NCBI RefSeq assembly: GCF_014268585.2
Contig: NZ_CP077092.1
Span: 5,307,501-5,371,500 of the forward strand
Direction: 5' to 3'
Length of the DNA: 64,000 nucleotides
Source: Pseudomonas iranensis
GTDB taxonomy: Bacteria > Pseudomonadota > Gammaproteobacteria > Pseudomonadales > Pseudomonadaceae
Below the pieces are notes generated by a model, which saw only the letters and a list, made by a program, of their open reading frames with translations, made no database searches and was not told the DNA's origin. Positions within the stretch are counted from its first letter, which is position 1. Each line of letters opens with the position of its first letter. Position numbers and translations under genes: made by a program. Shown here in pieces: positions 39,961 to 48,579 of this stretch.

Positions 39961-40045
39961 GTTCGCATGAACTCTAAAGTTGCGGCAGACGTATTGCTCG
40001 GCCCGTCTGTCGCGTCTTCTCCCGGTTCAGGCGAGAAGTCTTGCC

Positions 40046-40399
40046 TTACTCGGCTTTCAGGCCGTCAGCGGAGACCGCTTTAACGCCTTTGATTTTCTTG
40101 GCAATGCCTACGGCGACTTCTTTCTGCGACTCGGTTACCGCAGTGGTCGACGACAGGGAAACTACACCCTTGTTGGTTTCGACTTTGATGTCGGTGCCTG
40201 GAATGCCTTTTTCGGTAACCAGGTCAGCTTTGACCTTGGTGGTGATCCAGGTGTCGCTGGTATCTTGTTTCATTTCGGTAACTTCACCGGCAGCCAGAAC
40301 CATCGGCGCTTGGGTAGCCTGAGCGGACTGGGCGAAAGCGCCACCAGCCATGGTCAGGGTCAGAGCGGTAGCAGCGGCAGTGATAGCGAACTTCTTCAT
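40046..40399 (-). CDS. BON-domain periplasmic protein
   Basis: 117 residues. A signal peptide (MKKFAITAAATALTLTMAGGAFA) is followed by a single BON domain (DTWITTKVKADLVTEKGIPGTDIKV, VSLSSTTAVTESQKEVAVGIA). BON proteins such as OsmY bind membranes or phospholipids and are often stress-induced. A strong ribosome site (AGGAG) precedes the ATG. Unlike typical OsmY it has one BON domain, not two. A sigma54-like promoter lies just upstream. Confidence 0.9.
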   Translation of the reverse strand: MKKFAITAAATALTLTMAGGAFAQSAQATQAPMVLAAGEVTEMKQDTSDTWITTKVKADLVTEKGIPGTDIKVETNKGVVSLSSTTAVTESQKEVAVGIAKKIKGVKAVSADGLKAE

Positions 40400-40463
40400 A
40401 CGAGTAACTCCTGTTTTTACTGGAAGTCTGCTGTAACGCTTGTCAGCAGGGTTACCGGAGATA

Positions 40464-40481
40464 TTGCGAACGCTGTGCCAA
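40464..40481 (-). promoter_or_regulatory. Sigma54-type promoter upstream of the BON gene
   Basis: On the minus strand TTGGCACAGCGTTCGCAA: the GG (40479-40478) and GC (40467-40466) are ten bases apart and the -24 block is a perfect TTGGCAC. The start would be about 55 nt before the BON ATG. No activator site is identified. Confidence 0.6.
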
Positions 40482-40652
40482 CTTTTTCTGGCATGCCAAT
40501 TCGTTTAAAAACAACGAGTTACGAAAACAGGCTATTTTCGTTTTCATGCAAAATGCATGACTCGCCCAATCTTCGCATGCAAGTTGCGGTTTTCTGGAAA
40601 GTTCATAAGCTGCTGAAATTATTGGAGCTTTTGTGAAGTGTCGGGATATGAA

Positions 40653-40675
40653 AATGCCCCGCAGTGCGGGGCATT
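40653..40675 (-). terminator. Terminator of pilA
   Basis: AATGCCCCGCA and TGCGGGGCATT arms, followed on the minus strand by TTTTC, 20 bases after the pilA stop. Confidence 0.85.
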
Positions 40676-40695
40676 CTGATTATTCACCTTTGTGA

Positions 40696-41133
40696 TTACG
40701 TACCGCTGGCCGTGCAACCGCGCGGAGAATAATCAGAGTTGACCGTCGTCGCACACGTCCAAACACCGGAGGTATTCCCCGTCGCCGCCCCGGAACGAGA
40801 AAGCGTAATGGTTTTACCTAACACCGGACCTGGTGCATTGAGCAGGGTACAGGTAAGCGTGCCTTCGCCAGTCGCGGCTGTGCCTGTAACTGCCAACGTA
40901 CAGTTGGAGGTAGTAGTCGCACCATTGGCAACGTTGGCCAGAGTTGGAGCTGTGCCTTGATTGATCGTGTCCTCGAACGGCACTTTCAATGCACTAATCT
41001 CCGCCAACCCCGCCGTAACCTTCGACCGCGCCTGATACTTCGAATACTGAGGCAGGGCGATAGTCGCCAGAATGCCGATGATCGCCACGACGATCAGCAG
41101 CTCGATCAATGTGAAACCTTGTTGTTTTTTCAT
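40696..41133 (-). CDS. pilA: Type IV major pilin PilA
   Basis: 145 residues. A short basic leader MKKQQG is cut by PilD before FTLIELLIVVAIIGILATI, the hydrophobic assembly helix with the conserved Glu5. Four Cys are present; the C-terminal pair (WTC and RGC) probably closes the D-loop and the other two (SNC, TLTC) may pair as well. I chose ATG 41133, since the longer frame has no leader function. It diverges from pilB and has a sigma54 promoter, the classical target of PilR. Confidence 0.95.
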   Translation of the reverse strand: MKKQQGFTLIELLIVVAIIGILATIALPQYSKYQARSKVTAGLAEISALKVPFEDTINQGTAPTLANVANGATTTSNCTLAVTGTAATGEGTLTCTLLNAPGPVLGKTITLSRSGAATGNTSGVWTCATTVNSDYSPRGCTASGT

Positions 41134-41180
41134 AGACACGCTCCATGCATGAGTCGAAATCTCATGATCTGAACAAGGCT

Positions 41181-41198
41181 CAGCACAGCCCATGCCAA
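41181..41198 (-). promoter_or_regulatory. Sigma54 promoter of pilA
   Basis: On the minus strand TTGGCATGGGCTGTGCTG: the GG (41196-41195) and GC (41184-41183) are ten bases apart. It lies about 50-65 bases upstream of the pilA ATG, in line with PilSR/RpoN control in P. aeruginosa. Confidence 0.82.
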
Positions 41199-41359
41199 CG
41201 CCTTTCAGGCCCCGCCTGCTGGGCGCGCGCGATTTTCTGCGCCGTTTCCTACAACCCGCAACCGCACTATCTGACACTTTTTGTCACCTGCACCGGCCGT
41301 GTTTGGCGCTGTCACTTGACTAGGCTATAAGTCATGAACGGCAAGCGTGCGGAATCCCC

Positions 41360-43060
41360 ATGAATGACATCGCTCTGAGCGGTCTGGCCAAGCAATTGGT
41401 CCAGGCCGAACTGCTCACGGAAACAAGTGCCCGGCAATCCTGGGCGCAGGCCCAGCGCAATCGCGTCTCGCTGGTCAATTACCTGGTACACAACAAACTG
41501 GTCAATAGCCGGCAAATTGCCGAGATCGCTTCCGAACATTTCGGCATGGCCCTGCTCGATCTCAGCTGCCTCGACAAGGAGACTCAGCCCAAGGGCCTGG
41601 TCAGTGAAAAACTGGTTCGTCAGCACTGCGCCCTGCCCTTGTGGCGGCGCGGCAACAAATTGTTCGTGGGCCTTTCCGACCCGAGCAATCAGCAGGCGAT
41701 CAGCGACATCCAGTTCAGCACCGGCCTGAGCACCGAGGCGATTCTGGTCGAGGACGACAAGCTCAGCGACGCCATCGACAAGTTCTTCGACAGCCACGCC
41801 TCGGGTCTGGAAGAAATGGCCGATGTCGATCTCGACGGCCTCGACGTCGAGTCCATCGATGACAACAAACAGGACGTGATCGGCGGCCTCGATGCCGACG
41901 ACGCCCCGGTCGTACGTTTTGTGCACAAGATGCTGCTCGATGCGATCAAGAGCGGCTCTTCCGACCTGCACTTCGAACCCTACGAAAAAAACTACCGGGT
42001 GCGCATGCGCACCGACGGCATGCTGCGCGAGGTGGCCAAGCCGCCGATCCAGTTGGCCGGGCGTATTGCCGCTCGCCTGAAGGTCATGGCCAGTCTGGAT
42101 ATTTCCGAACGACGCAAACCCCAGGACGGGCGGATCAAGATGCGCCTGTCGAAAAGCAAATCCATCGATTTTCGCGTCAACACCTTGCCGACCCTGTGGG
42201 GCGAAAAAGTGGTGATCCGGATTCTCGACCCGTCCAGTGCACAAATGGGCATCGACGCCTTGGGTTACGAAGCCGAGCAAAAGGCCTTGTACCTGGCCGC
42301 GCTGAAACAGCCGCAAGGGATGATTCTGGTCACTGGCCCCACCGGTTCCGGTAAAACCGTGTCGCTGTACACCGGGCTGAACATCCTCAACACCGTCGAC
42401 ATCAATATTTCCACCGCCGAAGACCCGGTGGAAATCAACATGGAAGGCATCAATCAGGTCAACGTCAATCCCCGCCAAGGGCTGGACTTTGCCCAGGCGC
42501 TGCGCTCGTTTCTGCGTCAAGACCCGGATGTGATCATGGTCGGCGAGATCCGCGATCTGGAAACCGCCGAGATCGCGATCAAGGCCGCGCAGACCGGCCA
42601 CCTGGTGCTGTCGACCCTGCACACCAACAGCGCGGCGGAAACCCTCACGCGCCTGCACAACATGGGCATTCCCGGTTTCAACATTGCCACCTCGGTCAGC
42701 CTGATCATCGCCCAGCGTCTGGCGCGCAAATTGTGCGCGCACTGCAAGCGGCCGCTGGAAATCCCGCACGAAACCTTGCTCAAGGAAGGCTTCCCCGAGG
42801 AACGCATCGGCCATTTCACGATCTACGAGCCGGTCGGTTGCGATCACTGCAACGGCGGTTACAAAGGACGCGTGGGGATTTATGAAGTGGTAAAGAACAC
42901 ACCGGACCTGCAACGGTTGATCATGGCGGAAGGCAATTCGCTGGAAATCGACATTCAGATGCGCCGCGACGGCTTCGCCGATCTGCGCACTTCCGGGCTG
43001 CACAAGGCGATGCAAGGCATCACCAGCCTTGAGGAAATCAACCGGGTCACCAAGGATTGA
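41360..43060 (+). CDS. pilB: Type IV pilus extension ATPase PilB
   Basis: 566 residues. Hexameric motor that drives pilus assembly. An N-terminal GspE/MshEN domain (about 1-160) leads to the RecA-like ATPase with Walker A GPTGSGKT, the Asp box, Walker B VGEIRDLETAEIA and the His box HLVLSTLHTNSAAETLTRL. A zinc-type tetracysteine motif (CAHCKRP then CDHCNGG) sits near the C-terminus. It begins the pilB-pilC-pilD-coaE-yacG run. Confidence 0.97.
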   Translation: MNDIALSGLAKQLVQAELLTETSARQSWAQAQRNRVSLVNYLVHNKLVNSRQIAEIASEHFGMALLDLSCLDKETQPKGLVSEKLVRQHCALPLWRRGNKLFVGLSDPSNQQAISDIQFSTGLSTEAILVEDDKLSDAIDKFFDSHASGLEEMADVDLDGLDVESIDDNKQDVIGGLDADDAPVVRFVHKMLLDAIKSGSSDLHFEPYEKNYRVRMRTDGMLREVAKPPIQLAGRIAARLKVMASLDISERRKPQDGRIKMRLSKSKSIDFRVNTLPTLWGEKVVIRILDPSSAQMGIDALGYEAEQKALYLAALKQPQGMILVTGPTGSGKTVSLYTGLNILNTVDINISTAEDPVEINMEGINQVNVNPRQGLDFAQALRSFLRQDPDVIMVGEIRDLETAEIAIKAAQTGHLVLSTLHTNSAAETLTRLHNMGIPGFNIATSVSLIIAQRLARKLCAHCKRPLEIPHETLLKEGFPEERIGHFTIYEPVGCDHCNGGYKGRVGIYEVVKNTPDLQRLIMAEGNSLEIDIQMRRDGFADLRTSGLHKAMQGITSLEEINRVTKD

Positions 43061-43062
43061 AC

Positions 43063-44280
43063 ATGGCGGTCAAGGCAGCGAAAGTCAGCGTTTACGCCTG
43101 GGAAGGCACCGACCGCAAAGGCAGTAAAGTCAGCGGCGAGTTGAGCGGGCAGAACCCCGCACTGATCAAGGCGCAGCTGCGCAAACAGGGGATCAACCCG
43201 GGCAAGGTGCGCAAGAAGTCCGCCTCCCTGCTGACCTTGGGCAAACGCATCAAACCGCAGGACATCGCCTTGTTCACCCGGCAGATGGCGACCATGATGA
43301 AGGCCGGCGTGCCGCTATTGCAGTCCTTCGACATCATCGGTGAAGGCTTCGAAAACCCGGCCATGCGCAAACTGGTCGACGAGGTCAAACAGGAGGTCGC
43401 GGCCGGTAACAGCTTCGCCACGGCCCTGCGCAAGAAACCGCAATACTTCGACGAGTTGTACTGCAACCTGGTCGACGCCGGCGAACAGTCCGGTGCTCTC
43501 GACACGTTGCTCGAACGAGTGGCGACCTATAAGGAAAAAAGCGAAGCGCTCAAGGCCAAGATCAAGAAAGCCATGACTTACCCTACTGCAGTGGTGCTGG
43601 TGGCGGCGGTGGTGACCGGCATTCTGCTGGTCAAGGTGGTGCCGCAGTTCCAGTCGGTATTCTCCGGGTTCGGCGCCGAACTGCCGGGCTTCACCCTGAT
43701 GATCATCAGCCTGTCGGAATTCATGCAGCAGTGGTGGTGGGCGATTCTTTTTGCGCTGGTGGCAGCGTTTTTCGGCACTCGCCACGCGTTGAAGACATCG
43801 CAGGCCCTGCGCGACCGCCGCGATGCCTGGCTGCTGAAGCTGCCGCTGGTAGGCACTTTGATGTACAAGTCCGCCGTCGCCCGTTTCGCCCGCACCCTGT
43901 CGACCACTTTCGCCGCCGGCGTGCCGTTGGTGGAGGCGCTGGATTCGGTGGCGGGCGCCACCGGCAACGTGGTGTTCAAGCGCGCGGTGCTGCGAGTTCG
44001 GCAAGACGTCTCGACCGGTATGCAATTGAATTTCTCGATGCGCAGCACCGGTGTGTTTCCCAATATGGCGGTGCAGATGACCGCCATTGGCGAGGAGTCC
44101 GGGGCACTGGATGACATGCTCGACAAGGTCGCCGGTTTTTATGAAGCCGAAGTCGATAACATGGTCGACAACCTCACCAGCCTGATGGAGCCGTTCATCA
44201 TGGTGGTGCTGGGGGTCATCGTCGGTGGACTGGTGGTGGCCATGTACCTGCCGATCTTCCAACTCGGCTCAGCGATCTGA
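43063..44280 (+). CDS. pilC: Type IV pilus inner-membrane platform protein PilC
   Basis: 405 residues of the GspF family. Two repeated cytoplasmic helical domains (FTRQMATMMKAGVPLLQSF and FARTLSTTFAAGVPLVEAL) each precede membrane spans, three to four in total. PilC links the ATPases to the growing fibre. I chose ATG 43063, two bases after the pilB stop and with AAGGA upstream; an overlapping TTG two codons earlier is less likely. Confidence 0.97.
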   Translation: MAVKAAKVSVYAWEGTDRKGSKVSGELSGQNPALIKAQLRKQGINPGKVRKKSASLLTLGKRIKPQDIALFTRQMATMMKAGVPLLQSFDIIGEGFENPAMRKLVDEVKQEVAAGNSFATALRKKPQYFDELYCNLVDAGEQSGALDTLLERVATYKEKSEALKAKIKKAMTYPTAVVLVAAVVTGILLVKVVPQFQSVFSGFGAELPGFTLMIISLSEFMQQWWWAILFALVAAFFGTRHALKTSQALRDRRDAWLLKLPLVGTLMYKSAVARFARTLSTTFAAGVPLVEALDSVAGATGNVVFKRAVLRVRQDVSTGMQLNFSMRSTGVFPNMAVQMTAIGEESGALDDMLDKVAGFYEAEVDNMVDNLTSLMEPFIMVVLGVIVGGLVVAMYLPIFQLGSAI

Positions 44281-44281
44281 C

Positions 44282-45154
44282 ATGCCTATCGACGAACTGT
44301 TTGCCGTGTATCCGCTGGCCTTTGTGGTCAGCGCGCTGCTGCTCGGGCTGGTGGTCGGCAGCTTCCTCAATGTTGTGGTGTGGCGCCTGCCGAAAATGCT
44401 TGAGCGTGACTGGCGCCAGCAAGCCCATGATGTGCTCGGCCTGCCCAGCGAAACGCCCGTGCCGACCTACAACCTGATGCTGCCGCACTCCGCGTGCCCG
44501 CATTGCGGACATCGGATCCGCCCGTGGGAAAACATTCCGCTGCTCAGTTATCTGTGCCTGCTCGGGCGCTGCTCGGCTTGTTCGGCGCCGATCAGTAAAC
44601 GTTACCCGCTGACCGAACTGGCCTGCGGCCTGCTCTCGGCATTCATCGCATGGCATCTGGGCTTCGGCTGGCCGGCGGGCTTGCTGATTTTGCTGACGTG
44701 GGGCTTGCTGGCGATGAGTCTGATCGACTGCGAACATCAGTTGCTGCCCGATGTGCTGGTGCTGCCGCTGCTGTGGCTGGGGCTGATCGTCAACAGCTTC
44801 GGCGTGTTCGTGGCGTTGCCCGATGCGTTGTGGGGCGCGGTGGCGGGTTATCTGGCGCTGTGGTCGGTGTTCTGGCTGTTCAAACTGCTCACCGGCAAGG
44901 ACGGCATCGGTCACGGCGATTTCAAGCTGTTGGCCTTGCTTGGCGCTTGGGGTGGCTGGCAGATTCTGCCGCTGACGATTCTGTTGTCATCCTTGGTGGG
45001 AGCGATTTTGGGCGTCGTCATGCTGCGTCTGCGCGCCCAGGCAACCTCGACGCCGATCCCCTTCGGACCCTTTCTGGCAATTGCCGGCTGGATTGCCTTG
45101 CTCTGGGGTGGTCAAATAACCGACTTCTATTGGCAGTCTGTCGGTTTGAAATGA
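44282..45154 (+). CDS. pilD: Prepilin leader peptidase/N-methyltransferase PilD
   Basis: 290 residues with about eight membrane spans. Cleaves and N-methylates PilA, PilE and other prepilins, and type II secretion pseudopilins where present. The N-terminal domain has the zinc-binding Cys pairs CPHCGH and CSAC. The catalytic Asp residues are in [12 protein letters not shown] and the GxGD-like [12 protein letters not shown]. It begins one base after pilC and overlaps coaE by four bases. Confidence 0.97.
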   Translation: MPIDELFAVYPLAFVVSALLLGLVVGSFLNVVVWRLPKMLERDWRQQAHDVLGLPSETPVPTYNLMLPHSACPHCGHRIRPWENIPLLSYLCLLGRCSACSAPISKRYPLTELACGLLSAFIAWHLGFGWPAGLLILLTWGLLAMSLIDCEHQLLPDVLVLPLLWLGLIVNSFGVFVALPDALWGAVAGYLALWSVFWLFKLLTGKDGIGHGDFKLLALLGAWGGWQILPLTILLSSLVGAILGVVMLRLRAQATSTPIPFGPFLAIAGWIALLWGGQITDFYWQSVGLK

Positions 45155-45774
45155 ATACCCCTGTGGAAAAACCCTGGATCCTCGGCCTGACCGGCGGCAT
45201 CGGCAGCGGCAAAAGCGCGGCGGCGCAGCACTTCATCGACCTCGGCGTGCACGTGGTGGATGCCGATCATGCGGCGCGCTGGGTAGTCGAACCGGGGCGT
45301 CCGGCGCTGGCGAAAATCGCCGAGCATTTCGGTTCCGGCGTGTTGCAGGCCGACGGCACACTGGACCGTGCCGCCCTGCGCAAACTGATTTTTGAAGACC
45401 CTGAACAGCGGCGTTGGCTAGAGGCGCTGTTGCATCCGTTGATCGGCGAAGAAATCGCTCATCACCTGGCGCAGGCAAAATCGCCTTACGCGATTCTGGT
45501 TTCACCGTTGCTGATCGAGTCCGGGCAATACGCGATGACCCAGCGCATTCTGGTCATCGATGCGCCGCAACCACTGCAGATCGAACGCACCTTGCAGCGT
45601 GACCAGACCAGCGAAGCGCAGGTGCAGGCGATCCTCAAGGCGCAATCGAGCCGTGAAGACCGCGTAAGCCGTGCCGACGACGTGATCGTCAACGACCGTG
45701 ACCTTGCCTGGCTGCACAGCGAAGTCGAGCGTCTGCATCACTTTTATCTGACTTTATCCGGAGGCCAAGCATGA
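45151..45774 (+). CDS. coaE: Dephospho-CoA kinase
   Basis: 207 residues. Last step of coenzyme A synthesis. P-loop [11 protein letters not shown] at about residues 12-22, the substrate Asp in VVDADHAAR, and the lid region [20 protein letters not shown]. Coupled to pilD and yacG by ATGA overlaps; the placement with pil genes is conserved across many gammaproteobacteria. Confidence 0.97.
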   Translation: MNTPVEKPWILGLTGGIGSGKSAAAQHFIDLGVHVVDADHAARWVVEPGRPALAKIAEHFGSGVLQADGTLDRAALRKLIFEDPEQRRWLEALLHPLIGEEIAHHLAQAKSPYAILVSPLLIESGQYAMTQRILVIDAPQPLQIERTLQRDQTSEAQVQAILKAQSSREDRVSRADDVIVNDRDLAWLHSEVERLHHFYLTLSGGQA

Positions 45775-45971
45775 GCCAGATTCCAACCGTTGAATGCCCA
45801 ACCTGCGGCGCCCCCGTCGAATTCACCCCGGCGAACAAATTCCGTCCGTTCTGCTCCGACCGCTGCAAACTGATCGACCTCGGCGCCTGGGCCTCGGAAG
45901 AGCACAAGATTCCGCTCGCCCCGGATGCCGAGGACGAGCTGTTTTCCGGCGATTTCGATCCGCGTCACTGA
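45771..45971 (+). CDS. yacG: DNA gyrase inhibitor YacG
   Basis: 66 residues with a single zinc-binding unit: CPTCG and CSDRC, followed by [16 protein letters not shown]. YacG binds GyrB and inhibits gyrase in E. coli. The C-terminal tail is acidic. It overlaps the coaE stop by four bases. Confidence 0.95.
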   Translation: MSQIPTVECPTCGAPVEFTPANKFRPFCSDRCKLIDLGAWASEEHKIPLAPDAEDELFSGDFDPRH

Positions 45972-45978
45972 TCGCTGA

Positions 45979-46194
45979 TCAGGGCCGCATAAAGCAGTAG
46001 TCCTGACTGTCGTCGAGGTTCTCCGCGAGAAAGCGCAACTCGTCGGCCAGGTCTTCGGCATTGCGCACTGCCTTGCTCTGCTGCACCACGGCGCTGAGCA
46101 GGGCGCGCAAACTCAGGCCCGGGTCGAAGCCCACTTCCTGCGCCAGCTCCAGACTCTGCCGGGTTTCCTGCCGCGCCCATTCGTACACGCCCAT
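45979..46194 (-). CDS. Conserved hypothetical protein, 71 residues
   Basis: Small, acidic and probably all-helical, with no signal peptide or known motif; it begins MGVYEWARQETRQSLELAQE. AGGAG lies seven bases before the ATG and the gene lies eight bases from the convergent yacG, both favouring a real gene. A protein of this kind sits at the same place in P. aeruginosa (recalled). Function unknown. It follows the permease gene on the same strand and may be co-transcribed with it. Confidence 0.75.
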   Translation of the reverse strand: MGVYEWARQETRQSLELAQEVGFDPGLSLRALLSAVVQQSKAVRNAEDLADELRFLAENLDDSQDYCFMRP

Positions 46195-46259
46195 GCCACT
46201 GCTCCTGAAGGGATTTGCGCGAGCATGAAATCTCTGCGGCCTGGCCGGTTTGATGTGGA

Positions 46260-46949
46260 TCAAGACTTCGGATCGTCGTCCTTCCACGGCGCCGAAAGGT
46301 AACGGGTGCGGTTGAAGGTCTCCAGCCATTCCGGGCAGAACACCACCAACGCGCTGACAACCATGCCGTTGATAAAGGCCTCGGGAAACAGCAGCAACCA
46401 CAGGTAACCGACGAAATCTTCCAGCCATTCCGGCATGGCGAAAAGGCCGTCGTACCACAGCAACGTCAGGCTCAGAATCAGGCACAACAGGCCTGACAAC
46501 GCAGCGGCGAAGAAACCGGAACAGAAGATGTAAACGAATGGATTGCGTGGCTGCGCACGCTCGACCAGAATCGCCACGCATTCGGTGATCAGCACTGGCA
46601 GCAGAATCAGCAACGCGCCATTGACGCCGACCGCAGCCAGGTCCTGACGGCCCAAAAGCACCAGGCCAATCTGCGCAACCAGGCCGCCGACGATCGCCAG
46701 CGGCCAATCGAGCAGCAGCGTCACCGCGGTCATGCCGATGAAATGATAAGACACGCCGGTGTCGAAATCCCTGCGCACCAGCCACAGCAGAAACAGCGCG
46801 AACACCGTGCCGAACAGCAAGTGCTGCCGGCGACTGTCGCTGAACAGCTCGACCCATGGCGCACGCATGATCGCCCAGAGCAGCACCGGCAGATAAATCA
46901 GCCAGCCTAGCGTCAGGCTTGCCGAGGACAGCAGTTCGGCACCGATCAT
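46260..46949 (-). CDS. CbiM-like energy-coupling-factor permease
   Basis: 229 residues with about six or seven membrane spans. The pattern TGVSYHFIGMTAVTLLLDWPLAIVGG fits the CbiM/PF01891 family of cobalt or nickel ECF substrate-binding components. The metal-binding N-terminal His of classical CbiM (MHI) is missing: this one starts MIGAELLSS. No ATPase or T component is near. The ATG at 46949 has GAGG upstream. Substrate unknown. Confidence 0.75.
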   Translation of the reverse strand: MIGAELLSSASLTLGWLIYLPVLLWAIMRAPWVELFSDSRRQHLLFGTVFALFLLWLVRRDFDTGVSYHFIGMTAVTLLLDWPLAIVGGLVAQIGLVLLGRQDLAAVGVNGALLILLPVLITECVAILVERAQPRNPFVYIFCSGFFAAALSGLLCLILSLTLLWYDGLFAMPEWLEDFVGYLWLLLFPEAFINGMVVSALVVFCPEWLETFNRTRYLSAPWKDDDPKS

Positions 46950-46982
46950 GATTCCCTCACCTGCTACTCGACACGCTTTTTT

Positions 46983-47060
46983 TGTAGGAGCTGCCGAAGG
47001 CTGCGATCTTTTGATCTTGTTTATAAAAGCAAAAGATCGCAGCCTTCGGCAGCTCCTACA
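46983..47060. repeat. Inverted repeat, GTAGGAGCTGCCGAAGG family
   Basis: Second copy of the element seen at 6605-6686: nearly identical outer arms and an AT-rich centre with its own pairing (TTGATCTTG). It lies between divergent genes. Confidence 0.88.
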
Positions 47061-47140
47061 AGGGCGCAATCGCGCGACGTTTATGTCTGAGCCGATGCAA
47101 AGCTATCTGCTTGTCGCATTTGGACGCTAAGCTTGGGCTT

Positions 47141-47767
47141 ATGGATGATTCAGATTATTTACGCCTGCTGACCATCGCGGCCGAGCAGGCCAACGCGTTC
47201 CTGTCCAATGCCCGCAAATGGGAGCGTGAGCGTTGGGTCTGCCAGCGCCTGCTGCAAGGTCTGAACATCCCCTACCGCGCCGACGAATTCGCCCCGGCCG
47301 GTGAGCCGCCGGACGTACTGTTCCGCGATGCCAACTTCGAAGTTTTTTTCGTCCTCGATGAAGGCCGCCGTCTCAATGACGAGTGGCGCGACGAATTGCA
47401 GCGTCGGCGCAGCGCGTTTTCCCTGAGCCAACTGGTGCGCCGCGAAGCCAAGCCCAAACGCATCCCGGCCAATGAATTTCTCCTGCGTCTGGCGCCAACC
47501 CTGCGCAAGAAGGCGCACAACTACAAGGAACGCGGCATGGATCTGGGTGAACTGGACATCATCGCCTTCGCCAGCCTCAAGCGCGAAGTGCTCGATCTCA
47601 ACAGTCATTTCCCGCCACCGACCGAATATCTGCGTCAGGGCTGGCGCTCGCTGTCGCTGGTCGGCCCGACATTCGCCCGCGTGTTGTTCGCCCACCCCGA
47701 CGCACCGGACTTTCTGCGCAGCAACCTCGGCCGCAGCATTGTGTTCGACGTGGGTATCAGCCTGTGA
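47141..47767 (+). CDS. DUF1780 protein
   Basis: 208 residues, soluble, with no signal peptide. The N-terminal helix AAEQANAFLSNARKWERERW leads to a mixed fold (PPDVLFRDANFEVFFVLDEGRRLND) suggestive of a restriction-endonuclease-like core, though I cannot see a clear catalytic triad. I chose ATG 47141; the upstream frame would run close to the repeat. It overlaps the MOSC gene by four bases. Function unknown. Confidence 0.82.
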   Translation: MDDSDYLRLLTIAAEQANAFLSNARKWERERWVCQRLLQGLNIPYRADEFAPAGEPPDVLFRDANFEVFFVLDEGRRLNDEWRDELQRRRSAFSLSQLVRREAKPKRIPANEFLLRLAPTLRKKAHNYKERGMDLGELDIIAFASLKREVLDLNSHFPPPTEYLRQGWRSLSLVGPTFARVLFAHPDAPDFLRSNLGRSIVFDVGISL

Positions 47768-48291
47768 CGCCGCTGCAGCAGTTGATCGCTGAGGTTCCGC
47801 AAACCGGTCGTGTGCGCTGGATCGGCGTGCGTCCAGAGTCCCGTGGGCCGATGCTTGAGCTCGAGGCGGTCGAGGCGCGGCTGGAAGCCGGGCTCACCGG
47901 CGACCACGCCCGCCCGGGCGTTCGCAATGCGCGACAGGTGACGCTGATTCAGTGGGAGCACTTGGCGGTGATCAATGCATTGATGGGCCGTCCCGATGAC
48001 GAGCCGGTCCGGCCTGAAGATCTGCGGCGCAATCTCGTTATAAGCGGAATCAATTTGTTTAGCCTGAAGGGGCGGCGCTTTCGCATCGGGCAAGCGATAC
48101 TCGAAACCACTGGCTGGTGTCAGCCCTGCGCACGCTTGCAGAACAATCTCGGCCCGGGCACGTTTCAAGCCGTGCGCGGGCATGGCGGGATCACTGCCCG
48201 GGTGTTACAAAGCGGCATCATTCGCCTCGACGATAGCGTGTGCGTCGAACCGGTTCCGGACAGCGGCTACGCTGCGTTCAATCCGGGCTGA
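47764..48291 (+). CDS. MOSC-domain protein
   Basis: 175 residues. The MOSC fold of molybdenum-cofactor sulfurases and YiiM-type proteins is recognised from LTGDHARPGVRNARQVTLIQ, LRRNLVISGINL and the Cys-bearing WCQPCARLQ. Such proteins handle molybdenum cofactor or reduce N-hydroxylated compounds; the exact role is open. The start is GTG inside the DUF1780 stop (GTGA). Confidence 0.88.
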   Translation: MTPLQQLIAEVPQTGRVRWIGVRPESRGPMLELEAVEARLEAGLTGDHARPGVRNARQVTLIQWEHLAVINALMGRPDDEPVRPEDLRRNLVISGINLFSLKGRRFRIGQAILETTGWCQPCARLQNNLGPGTFQAVRGHGGITARVLQSGIIRLDDSVCVEPVPDSGYAAFNPG

Positions 48292-48342
48292 AAACCGCTG
48301 TAGCCTGTGCTCATTCAGTAACGTCTACCTGACGAGGCAAAT

Positions 48343-48516
48343 ATGACCAGCCGCCTGAACCCCGAAGACCAAAAGCATGTCGAAGAGTACCTGCAACTGT
48401 CCCAACACCGTGTCGAGCGCCGGCCTTTCCGGCCGTGGATGCTCCTGGTGCTGGTGCTGGCAGTGACCATTGGTCTGGGCCTGTTGAGCCGATTTATCAG
48501 TTACCTGACGTTATGA
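48343..48516 (+). CDS. DUF3094 single-span membrane protein
   Basis: 57 residues. A polar N-terminal half (MTSRLNPEDQKHVEEYLQLS) with a basic stretch RRPFRP precedes one membrane span (about 33-52). The layout and opening match DUF3094 proteins, known mainly in pseudomonads. GACGAGG lies before the ATG. It is 63 bases upstream of ndh and may be co-transcribed with it. Function unknown. Confidence 0.82.
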   Translation: MTSRLNPEDQKHVEEYLQLSQHRVERRPFRPWMLLVLVLAVTIGLGLLSRFISYLTL

Positions 48517-48579
48517 GCTGCCTTGCGCTCCCTCGGGTAACCGCACCGATTTCCTTTAAAAACCTTGCGAGTTATCCCT

